Shown here one piece after another: positions 6,084-12,769 of a stretch of DNA of 12,769 nucleotides. The stretch comes from an uncultured Veillonellaceae bacterium. GTDB lineage: Bacteria > Bacillota > Negativicutes > Veillonellales > Dialisteraceae. Each line of letters starts with the position of its first letter. The stretch's first letter is position 1. The stretch is taken from contig CAUBUJ010000036.1 of the NCBI GenBank assembly GCA_958439155.1, positions 1 through 12,769 of the forward strand, in the 5' to 3' direction. The position numbers were made by a program, and so were the translations under genes. The notes below the pieces were generated by a model, which saw nothing but the letters and a program-made list of their open reading frames with translations, did not search any database and was not told the DNA's origin.

Positions 6084-9000
6084 ATGAATAGGCATGTGTA
6101 CATAGTCACCAATTCGGGGCGCATTGCCGAGGTCTTCGCAAAGGCGAAATCCGAACTGAAACTTTCCGAAGGATGCGCCGTGGACTGCATTCTTGTTTCA
6201 GGAAACACAGAGTGGGATGCGTCCTGGGAAGGACGGCTTTCTGACGCAGGAAGCGTCATAGCCAAATGGATGGGAGGCAGGGTCCTTTCATTCTGGTCGG
6301 AATGCACCCATTTCCTGAAGGCGCGGCAGATTCCATACGCCCTCATTCCCAACCAGGAAGACAAGATGAAGCCGCCTTTCCTCATGGATGAATCCATCGC
6401 CGCTGCGGTCCGGACCTATCTTTTCTACAGCGGGGAAGAAAATTTCAAAAATCTCATTCTCTATATCGCCGCTTCTCTTGGCGGAGCGGATCTTTCTTTC
6501 GAACCGCCGAAGGAACTGGTCTGGTCCGGTATCTACCATCCCCGCATGAAAGACCGCTGCATGACGGATCTTTCTGCATACAGGAAGGAATTCTGCCGGG
6601 AAGGACGGCCTGTGGTGGGCGTTCTTTTTTACAGGGATGAATGGCTCTGGGGGGATCTGTCCTACAAGGATGCCCTCATTGAGGAAATCGAGCGGCAGGG
6701 AATGAACGCAGTCTGCGTTTTCGCCAACGGCCGTCCCGACCCGGCTTTGGGCATGCCATCCATGAAAGAGGTATTTCAACGTTACTTCATGGATGGGGAC
6801 AAGCCCTTTGCTGATGTAGTGCTCAATACGATGAAATTTTCTCTCACCGCGGGTGGGCTCCTCACAACGAAGGATCTCTTTCACATGGGGATTCCCATTT
6901 TTGAAGCGTACACCCTCATGACCGAATATGATGAATGGAAATCTTCCGCAGAAGGAATGAATCCCATGGCAGTTTCCATCTCTGTCTCTCTGCCGGAGCT
7001 GGATGGAGCGATTCACGGCGTGCCCATCGCGTCCCGCCACATCAAAGATGACGGCTCGGTGGTGTACGTTCCCATCAAAGACCGGGTCCAGCGCATGGTG
7101 CGCCGTGCCGGGAAATGGGCGCTTCTTCGGAGAAAACCGAATCGCGAGAAAAAAATCGCCATTATTTTCCACAATTATCCAGCGAAGAATTCCAATATCG
7201 GTTCCGCTTCCGGTCTGGATTCGATCGAGTCAGTGATCCGTCTGCTGAAGCAGATGAAAGACGCAGGGTACCAGGTAGAAAAGATTCCTGCTTCCCGGGA
7301 AGATCTGCTGAAAGAGCTCACCAGCCACGCTACCAATGACCGGGCGTTCCTTACGGATGAACAGGCAGCGGAGGCGCAGCGCCTGCCGAAAGAAGACTAT
7401 CTCCGGTTCTGGCAGAAACTTTCTCCGGAAACGCAGAAAGAAATGACCGAGAAATGGGGACCTGCGCCAGGGTCATACCTTATAGGCGATGACGGTGCGC
7501 TCCTGCTTCCCGGCTATTTTGACGGCTCCATTTTCCTCACGGTCCAGCCCTCCCGGGGCGGCCCCGGGGAAGATGCGGAAGCGGCGTACCACAATCTCCA
7601 TGAGCCGCCGACCCACCAGTACCTCGCTTTTTATGACTGGCTCCAGAATGTATGGCAGGCCGACGCGGTCATCCATATGGGTACCCACGGTACCCAGGAG
7701 TGGCTCCCAGGGAAGGGGGTCGCCCTGGACAAGGACAGTTACGGCGATATTACCATCGGGGATATGCCCAATCTGTATCCTTACCTCATGACCATCGCCG
7801 GGGAAGGAATGCAGGCCAAGCGGCGGGGGTCGGCTGTCCTCGTAGGATACCTGCCGGCGCCGATGGAAGCATCCGGCGTATATGACCAGTACGCAGAGCT
7901 GGAAAAACTTCTGGATGAATACGCAAAAGCATCCAAAAACAGCCCTGGTGCTCTTCCAAGCATTGAAAAGATGATTCTCGCCAAGGTCAAAGAGGCGGAA
8001 CTGGACGGAGATCTCCCTTATGAAACAGGGAAGCCTTTCGCTTCCTATGCGGGCCATCTCCATAATTATCTGGAAAGTCTGGAAGAATCCAGTGTCCATA
8101 CAGGACTTCATATTCTCGGCAAGGCGCCGGAGGGAAAAGAGCTGGTCGGCTATATCATGGAAATTCTCCGCATGAAACACGGTGATGTGCCCGCGCTGGT
8201 GGATTTCTTCGCGCGCCGCCGGGGATTTTCTGCCGATATTCTCAGGAAAACACCGGGCAAGGTAGATGATGCGTCAGGACTAACGTATGGGGAACTTCTG
8301 AAAGGCGCCCGCTCTGAAGGGACCGCTTTCGTGAACTGCCTCATAGAGGGCGGGTTCACCGGGGAAGCGGAGAAACAGGCCGTTTCTCTCTATCAGGGAA
8401 GTTCTGAGTGGCAGAAAGCGGCAGAAAAGTTCGCCCATTTCATCACGTCAGAAGTATACCCGCTTCTTGCGGAAACCGCAGAAGAAGAAAATCATCTTCT
8501 GGATGGTCTCTCCGGCCGCTATATTGAGCCGGGGCCGTCAGGCTCTCCCGCAACTGGCGGCATCCAGCTTCTCCCGTCAGGACGGAATTTCTACGGCGCT
8601 GATCCGAGAGCGCTTCCTTCGCCTGCCGCCTGGGAAATGGGGAAGAAACTGGGAGATGCTCTCATTGAACGGTTCATCCGGGAAGAAGGACGCTACCCGG
8701 AAAATATCGGCCTTGTTCTCTGGTCCGGACCGAATATGCGTACCAGCGGCCAGGACGTGGCGGAAATTCTCTACCTGATGGGGATTCAGCCGCAGTGGCA
8801 GCCAGGGACGTTTCATGTAGGCGGTCTTTCGGTGATCCCCTTGTCTGAGCTGAGGCGTCCCCGGCTGGACGTAACCTGCCGGATCAGCGGTCTTTTCCGT
8901 GATACTCTGCCGGCGGTGATCGATCTCATCGATAAGGCAGTGCTTCTGGCAGCAGCGCAGAAAGAAAGCGGAGAAGAAAATTTTCTCAGAAAGCATGTGG

Positions 9001-9806
9001 AGGAAGACAGCCGGGCCTTGGAAAAGTCCGGAGATGACCCGGACGACGCGTGGCGCGCCGCGGCATACCGCGTGTTTGGAAATGCCCGCGGTGCTTATGG
9101 CGCAGGGGTGTCCAATATTTTGGAATCAAAACAGTGGAAAGATGAAAACGATCTGGCGAAAGTGTTCATCCGCTGGGGCGGCCACGCTTACGGAGGCGGG
9201 AAGAAAGGGCTCTTCCGTCCGGAACTCTTCAAAAAACGCCTCGCTTCCATGGATATGACCGTCAAAAATGACGATACCCATGAAATGAATCTCCTCTCGT
9301 CAGATGACTACAACGCCTTCCACGGCGGCATGATCGCCGCGGTGAAAAGCGTGAGCGGCAAAGCGCCCCGCTCCTATGAAGGGGATAGCGACAACGGCGA
9401 CCATCCGGTGATGCGCACAGTGGAAGAAGAAATGAAGCGCGTCTTCCGGACAGAAGCGATGAACCCAAAGTATATTGAAGGGATGAAAAAGTATGGTTAC
9501 AAAGGCGCTTCCGATATGGCTAATCTCCTGGCCCACAGTTTTGCCTGGGACGCGACAAGCGGCGTCATGGATGACTGGATGTATGATAAGTACGCCCAGA
9601 AATATGCCCTCGATCCGGAAATGCAGCGGTGGATGAAGAAAACCAATCCATGGGCGCAGCAGCGCATTGCCGAGACGCTTCTCGAGGCAAACCAGCGGGG
9701 CCTCTGGAAGGCCAGTCCGGAAATGGAAGAGAAACTCCGCCGTCTCTATCTGTCCGTGGAAGGGGAGCTGGAGGAGGACGATGATGACGACGATGATGAT
9801 GAGTAA
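6084..9806 (+). CDS. cobN: CobN/BchH-family chelatase large subunit with a poly-Asp tail
   Basis: A 1240-residue protein of the CobN/BchH family, full length for the family. In class I chelatases this subunit binds the tetrapyrrole and metal while AAA+ partners drive insertion with ATP. Hallmarks seen: P-P-T-H-Q-Y-L-A-F-Y (508-517), the signature H-M-G-T-H-G-T-Q-E-W-L-P-G-K-G (531-545) with H531, H535 and E539, a P-S-G-R-N-F-Y-G-A-D-P-R block at about 831-842, R-P-R-L-D-V-T near 927, N-P-K-Y-I-E-G-M near 1127, and a C-terminal N-P-W-A...L-L-E-A-N-Q-R-G-L-W. The chain ends in about a dozen acidic residues, mainly Asp. Intact signature residues argue for an active protein. It resembles CobN more than BchH, but members of this family also handle other substrates: CobN-like HmuS of Bacteroidetes has been linked to removing iron from heme. 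The radical SAM gene starts 15 bases downstream and two AAA+ genes follow, so it is the first gene of the operon. Cobalt is therefore only one possible substrate. Confidence 0.93.
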   Translation: MNRHVYIVTNSGRIAEVFAKAKSELKLSEGCAVDCILVSGNTEWDASWEGRLSDAGSVIAKWMGGRVLSFWSECTHFLKARQIPYALIPNQEDKMKPPFLMDESIAAAVRTYLFYSGEENFKNLILYIAASLGGADLSFEPPKELVWSGIYHPRMKDRCMTDLSAYRKEFCREGRPVVGVLFYRDEWLWGDLSYKDALIEEIERQGMNAVCVFANGRPDPALGMPSMKEVFQRYFMDGDKPFADVVLNTMKFSLTAGGLLTTKDLFHMGIPIFEAYTLMTEYDEWKSSAEGMNPMAVSISVSLPELDGAIHGVPIASRHIKDDGSVVYVPIKDRVQRMVRRAGKWALLRRKPNREKKIAIIFHNYPAKNSNIGSASGLDSIESVIRLLKQMKDAGYQVEKIPASREDLLKELTSHATNDRAFLTDEQAAEAQRLPKEDYLRFWQKLSPETQKEMTEKWGPAPGSYLIGDDGALLLPGYFDGSIFLTVQPSRGGPGEDAEAAYHNLHEPPTHQYLAFYDWLQNVWQADAVIHMGTHGTQEWLPGKGVALDKDSYGDITIGDMPNLYPYLMTIAGEGMQAKRRGSAVLVGYLPAPMEASGVYDQYAELEKLLDEYAKASKNSPGALPSIEKMILAKVKEAELDGDLPYETGKPFASYAGHLHNYLESLEESSVHTGLHILGKAPEGKELVGYIMEILRMKHGDVPALVDFFARRRGFSADILRKTPGKVDDASGLTYGELLKGARSEGTAFVNCLIEGGFTGEAEKQAVSLYQGSSEWQKAAEKFAHFITSEVYPLLAETAEEENHLLDGLSGRYIEPGPSGSPATGGIQLLPSGRNFYGADPRALPSPAAWEMGKKLGDALIERFIREEGRYPENIGLVLWSGPNMRTSGQDVAEILYLMGIQPQWQPGTFHVGGLSVIPLSELRRPRLDVTCRISGLFRDTLPAVIDLIDKAVLLAAAQKESGEENFLRKHVEEDSRALEKSGDDPDDAWRAAAYRVFGNARGAYGAGVSNILESKQWKDENDLAKVFIRWGGHAYGGGKKGLFRPELFKKRLASMDMTVKNDDTHEMNLLSSDDYNAFHGGMIAAVKSVSGKAPRSYEGDSDNGDHPVMRTVEEEMKRVFRTEAMNPKYIEGMKKYGYKGASDMANLLAHSFAWDATSGVMDDWMYDKYAQKYALDPEMQRWMKKTNPWAQQRIAETLLEANQRGLWKASPEMEEKLRRLYLSVEGELEEDDDDDDDDE

Positions 9807-9821
9807 TGCCGGGAGGGGACT

Positions 9822-10907
9822 GTGAGAGAAAATCTTCCGCCTGTAAAAATTCTCGTGCTCACCCTCACAGGGCGGTGCAATTTCGCCTGCCGCTACTGCT
9901 ATGCCTCCGGCCAGGATGAGAGCGATCTTTCCGAGGAAGATGCTCTCGCCGCCCTTCACATGGCGGGAGAAAGCGGGGAGCGCTTCATTCTCCAGTTCTC
10001 CGGCGGGGAACCGCTTCTTATGTTCCCTCTGATCCGGAAAATCGTGAAGGAAACCGAAAAAGCGGGCTATCCTGCGCAGATGCAGATTCAGACCAACGGA
10101 GCGCTTCTGACGAGAGCCATCGCAAGGTGGCTTTATGACCACAAGGTGGGAATCGGCCTGTCGCTCGACGGAAAACCTGCCGTCAATGACCGGCAGCGGA
10201 TCAGCCGCGACGGAGAAAGCGCCGCTGCCGCGGCTGCCCGGGGATTCACCGCACTCAGGGAGGAAGGCATCGCCTGCGGCCTCACCTGCGTGGTGACCAG
10301 CGAAAATGTGGGCCGCCTCTCAACCATCGCGGATATGGCCTATTTCTTCGGCAATGTCCGTCAGATCGGCTTCGACATTCTCCGGGAGCAGGGCCGGGGC
10401 ATGGCCATGAAAGCCCCCAGACCTGCAGAAATGGAGAAAGCCCTTTCCGCAGTAGAGCAAAGACTGGCTCTTTTCGAAGGGCTGACCGGGCAGAAAGTAG
10501 CTCTTACACAAGCAGCGCGCCCTGGGGAGATAGCCCGGAGCGGATGCCATGATTTTCCCCAGTGCTATGCCATGCGGGGAGAGGCGGTCTACGTGGATGT
10601 GCACGGAGGGCTCTATGCCTGTTCCTCCCTCATGGGAAACCCCGATTTCCGTATCGGATCGGCCCGGTTGGGGAGGGATCCGGAAGCGGTTCAAAAAGCG
10701 GCGGAGCGCATCCAAAGCGCCATGGCAGAGTGCCGCCGCTGCCCCTATTTTGCCCGCTGCGGCGGGGGCTGTTTTTCCCGGTGGTACCGGAAAGATCACG
10801 CCGTGAGAAAATCCGGAGCCGAATGCGCTATGAAGCAGTATTTTATAGAGGCGGAGCGGAGCCGCACCGGAGCCGCGCTGCCCGATCATGTATTAAGGAG
10901 GATATGA
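9822..10907 (+). CDS. Radical SAM/SPASM-domain enzyme of the chelatase operon
   Basis: A 361-residue radical SAM enzyme. The iron-sulfur motif C-N-F-A-C-R-Y-C (C19, C23, C26) is followed by G-G-E-P (61-64) for SAM binding and G-L-S-L-D-G (112-117). The C-terminal part is a SPASM-type auxiliary cluster domain: Cys at 242, 248, 267, 304, 307, 313, 317 and 335, including C-R-R-C-P-Y-F-A-R-C-G-G-G-C, enough for up to two extra clusters. SPASM enzymes include peptide modifiers (PqqE, sulfatase maturases) and, in related form, the tetrapyrrole enzymes NirJ, AhbC and AhbD that reshape siroheme-derived rings. Placement between a chelatase large subunit and its AAA+ motor favours a tetrapyrrole or chelatase-linked substrate, but that is inference; no small precursor peptide gene is visible nearby. 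The GTG start follows GGAGG (9812-9816) by 5 bases. Its stop overlaps the next start (ATGATGA). Confidence 0.92.
   Translation: MRENLPPVKILVLTLTGRCNFACRYCYASGQDESDLSEEDALAALHMAGESGERFILQFSGGEPLLMFPLIRKIVKETEKAGYPAQMQIQTNGALLTRAIARWLYDHKVGIGLSLDGKPAVNDRQRISRDGESAAAAAARGFTALREEGIACGLTCVVTSENVGRLSTIADMAYFFGNVRQIGFDILREQGRGMAMKAPRPAEMEKALSAVEQRLALFEGLTGQKVALTQAARPGEIARSGCHDFPQCYAMRGEAVYVDVHGGLYACSSLMGNPDFRIGSARLGRDPEAVQKAAERIQSAMAECRRCPYFARCGGGCFSRWYRKDHAVRKSGAECAMKQYFIEAERSRTGAALPDHVLRRI
10897..10901 (+). promoter_or_regulatory. Ribosome binding site within the end of the radical SAM gene
   Basis: GGAGG (10897-10901) lies 5 bases before ATG 10907 and only 2 before ATG 10904, so 10907 is the preferred start. 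The stop TGA of the radical SAM gene is 10905-10907, giving a TGATG junction and probable translational coupling. Confidence 0.6.
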
Positions 10908-11935
10908 TGAAACGTCAGGGAGCTTATCCATTTACAGCCATTGTAGGGCAGGAAAATATGAAGACCGCCCTCATTCTGAATATTATTAATCCAAAATTGG
11001 GAGGCGTCCTGATCCAGGGCGAAAAGGGCACTGCTAAATCCACAGCAGTCCGGGCACTGGCGGACATGCTGCCTCTGCGGAAGAGCATCAAAGGATGCCG
11101 CTACCATGATGATCCGGCGGACCGCGACGCCTGGTGCGACGATTGTCATGAAAAATATGACCATGCCGAGCCGCCGGTGGAAGAAACAAAAATGCGTGTC
11201 GTGGAACTCCCGGTAAGCGCCACCGAAGACCGTGTAGTAGGGACTCTCGACATTGAAGCGGCCATCAAGGAAGGCAAGCGCGCCTTTGAACCGGGTCTTC
11301 TTGCGGAAGCAAACCGCAACATTCTCTATGTGGATGAAATCAATCTGCTCGATGATCATGTCGTGGATGTTCTCCTCGACTCGGCGGCCATGGGCATCAA
11401 TACGGTAGAGCGGGAAGGGATTTCCTATTCCCATCCGGCCCGGTTCTCGCTGGTGGGAACGATGAACCCGGAAGAAGGAGATATCCGTCCCCAGCTGCTG
11501 GACCGCTTTGCCCTTTCTGTCAAAGTCGTCGGGGAAAAAGATCCGGCCAAGCGGGGCGAAGTGATCCGCCGGCGCCTTGCTTACGAAGCGGATCCGGAAG
11601 AATTCATCCGGAAATGGGCGCCGGAGCAGAAGAAAGAAACAGAAAAAATCATGGCGGCCATCGCGCTTCTTCCAAAGGTCACCGTAGCTGATGAAATGCT
11701 CGACCTGGCGGCGAAGATTTCCATCACCCTCGGCGTAGACGGACACCGCGCGGACATTACCCTGATCAAGACGGCCATGACCATCGCCGCCTGGAAAGGG
11801 CGGACTGCGGTCGCCAGGGAGGATATGAAAGATGCGGCTTATCTCGCTCTGCCCCATCGTATGAGAAGAAAGCCTTTTGAGGAACAGTCTCTGGATTGGG
11901 ATAAAATAGAGCAGGTACTGTCCGATGAAGCGTAA
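10907..11935 (+). CDS. ChlI/BchI-type AAA+ ATPase of a class I metal chelatase
   Basis: A 342-residue AAA+ protein very close to the I subunit of magnesium/cobalt chelatases, which forms a hexameric ring and powers metal insertion into a porphyrin or corrin bound by the large subunit. Seen: Walker A G-E-K-G-T-A-K-S (38-45), the signature V-S-A-T-E-D-R-V-V-G-T-L-D (103-115), Walker B I-L-Y-V-D-E-I-N (139-146) with D143/E144, sensor-1 N187 in M-N-P-E-E-G, R-P-Q-L-L-D-R-F (194-201) with the Arg finger R200, and sensor-2 R281 in G-V-D-G-H-R-A-D (277-283). All key residues are present, so it should be an active ATPase. An insert at about 61-95 holds C64, C77 and C80, part of a Cys-bearing loop known in some ChlI proteins; here the expected fourth Cys looks replaced by Asp. 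The ORF stays open upstream but the family N-terminus and ribosome binding site fix the start at 10907. It overlaps the next gene by 11 bases. Confidence 0.94.
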   Translation: MKRQGAYPFTAIVGQENMKTALILNIINPKLGGVLIQGEKGTAKSTAVRALADMLPLRKSIKGCRYHDDPADRDAWCDDCHEKYDHAEPPVEETKMRVVELPVSATEDRVVGTLDIEAAIKEGKRAFEPGLLAEANRNILYVDEINLLDDHVVDVLLDSAAMGINTVEREGISYSHPARFSLVGTMNPEEGDIRPQLLDRFALSVKVVGEKDPAKRGEVIRRRLAYEADPEEFIRKWAPEQKKETEKIMAAIALLPKVTVADEMLDLAAKISITLGVDGHRADITLIKTAMTIAAWKGRTAVAREDMKDAAYLALPHRMRRKPFEEQSLDWDKIEQVLSDEA

Positions 11936-12769
11936 CGGATTTCCTTTTGCAGCCTTCGTAGGACTTGCGCCGGCGAAGGAAGCCCTGCTCCTTGCCCTGG
12001 TCAATCCGCGGTGCGGAGGCCTCCTCATCAGCGGGGAAAAGGGGACGGGAAAATCCGCCCTCGCCAGAAGCGCGAGAGAACTCATCGCAAGACCCTGGGC
12101 AGATGTGCCCGTATCCGTCACAGAAGACCGCCTCTTCGGTGCCATCGATACGGAGGCGGCGGTGCAGAAAGGGAAGCGGACTCTCCTTCCGGGCCTCATT
12201 GCGGAAGCGGATGGAGGCATTCTCTACATAGATGATGTGAATCTCTTCCGTCAGGATCTGCTCCTGACCATTCTCGATACAGAACAGTCCGGAGTATACC
12301 ATCTGGAACGGGATGGAATTTCTGCGGAAAGCGTGACCCGCTTTACTGTTCTTTCCGTGATGGATCCGGAAGCGGGGACGCTCTCTCCGGCTGCTCTGGA
12401 CCGTTTCGGCCTCTTCGCGTCGGCCGACCCTCTCACAGATCCCGCTGAGCGCCGTCTCATGCTCCGCCGGGTTGTGGATTATGAAAAAGATCCGGAAGCT
12501 TTTCGCCGTGCCTTCGCAGAAGAAACAGATGCGCTGAGAGAGGAGATCCGGAAGGCCGCGCTTCTCCTCTCCCAAGTGGAAGTATCTGACGCGATGATCC
12601 AGCTCGCTGCGGTGTATACCCTCAAAGCATACTGTGCAGGTCACCGGGCAGATCTCTACCTGGTGGAGGCGGCCCGGGCAGAAGCGGCTCTGGCAGGGCG
12701 GACCTATGTCATGCCGAAAGATCTGGAAAAAGCGGCCCAGTATGTGCTGCCTCACCGCATGAGAAAGCC
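11925..12769 (+). CDS. Second AAA+ protein, ChlD/BchD-like (cut by the window end)
   Basis: An open frame from ATG 11925 runs off the right edge, so only the first 281 residues are seen. It resembles the preceding ChlI but lacks that protein's Cys-bearing insert and has drifted at key places, like D subunits. Walker A G-E-K-G-T-G-K-S (37-44) is intact. Walker B reads I-L-Y-I-D-D-V-N (99-106), with Asp where ChlI has the catalytic Glu. Sensor 1 is M-D-P-E-A-G (146-151), Asp for Asn. R-P-Q-L-L-D-R becomes S-P-A-A-L-D-R (154-160), keeping R160; sensor-2 G-H-R-A-D (239-243) is kept. D subunits carry an acidic/proline linker and a von Willebrand A domain after this part, which would fall beyond the window, so the D identity is inferred from divergence and position. 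The start overlaps the ChlI stop by 11 bases with only a weak upstream AGG, which suggests coupled translation and matched amounts of the two ATPases. Confidence 0.85.
   Translation, partial: MKRNGFPFAAFVGLAPAKEALLLALVNPRCGGLLISGEKGTGKSALARSARELIARPWADVPVSVTEDRLFGAIDTEAAVQKGKRTLLPGLIAEADGGILYIDDVNLFRQDLLLTILDTEQSGVYHLERDGISAESVTRFTVLSVMDPEAGTLSPAALDRFGLFASADPLTDPAERRLMLRRVVDYEKDPEAFRRAFAEETDALREEIRKAALLLSQVEVSDAMIQLAAVYTLKAYCAGHRADLYLVEAARAEAALAGRTYVMPKDLEKAAQYVLPHRMRK

Noticed and set aside
9300..10142. A 280-codon open frame on the - strand across the CobN end and radical SAM start
   Set aside because: It spans two well-supported + strand genes and shows no recognisable domain or convincing start.
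10886..12220. A 444-codon open frame on the - strand opposite the ChlI and ChlD-like genes
   Set aside because: Both + strand genes show conserved AAA+ motifs; the antisense frame has none and is a product of codon bias.

Overview
The window (12,769 bases, moderately GC-rich, every gene on the + strand) looks like chromosomal DNA of an anaerobic Firmicute, most likely of the Negativicutes (Veillonella/Dialister/Megasphaera/Selenomonas relatives). This rests on a small secreted protein with 'GI-x-IG...YG-x-P' repeats of a kind I associate with Negativicutes, a Firmicutes-type Y-family polymerase paired with a YolD-like gene, strong GGAGG ribosome binding sites, and close gene overlaps. The taxonomic call is inference; there is no rRNA or other marker gene.

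Layout. (1) 1-830: a gene for a small exported protein (136-618) with an extended -10 promoter in front and a strong intrinsic terminator behind (756-808). (2) 804-1033: a non-coding stretch with a 14-bp tandem repeat, two interlocking inverted repeats (838-890), and a good promoter whose spacer and start region carry two identical 11-bp elements, a likely repressor operator. (3) 1034-2942: a Y-family translesion DNA polymerase overlapping a YolD-like gene; the arrangement suggests a damage-inducible cassette. (4) 3210-5821: a two-gene operon of a polytopic membrane protein of the DUF6020/GT-C type and a family 2 polyprenyl-phosphate-type glycosyltransferase, closed by an intrinsic terminator (5836-5866). 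(5) 6084 to the end: a tightly packed operon of a CobN/BchH-family large chelatase subunit with a poly-aspartate tail, a radical SAM/SPASM enzyme, a ChlI/BchI-type AAA+ ATPase, and a second AAA+ protein of ChlD type cut by the window edge.

How the genes work together. The last operon holds the three parts of an ATP-dependent (class I) tetrapyrrole metal chelatase (large subunit plus AAA+ I- and D-like subunits), with a radical SAM/SPASM enzyme inserted between the large subunit and the ATPases. This is the most interesting part of the window. Organisms of this inferred type usually insert cobalt early with an ATP-independent chelatase, so the substrate here (a cobalt corrinoid, another metal-tetrapyrrole, or a heme being modified or stripped of metal) is open, and the radical SAM partner points to coupled tetrapyrrole or protein modification. 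The polymerase/YolD pair and the glycosyltransferase pair are separate transcription units with no evident link to the chelatase operon.

No tRNA, rRNA, CRISPR array, insertion sequence or recognisable riboswitch was seen.
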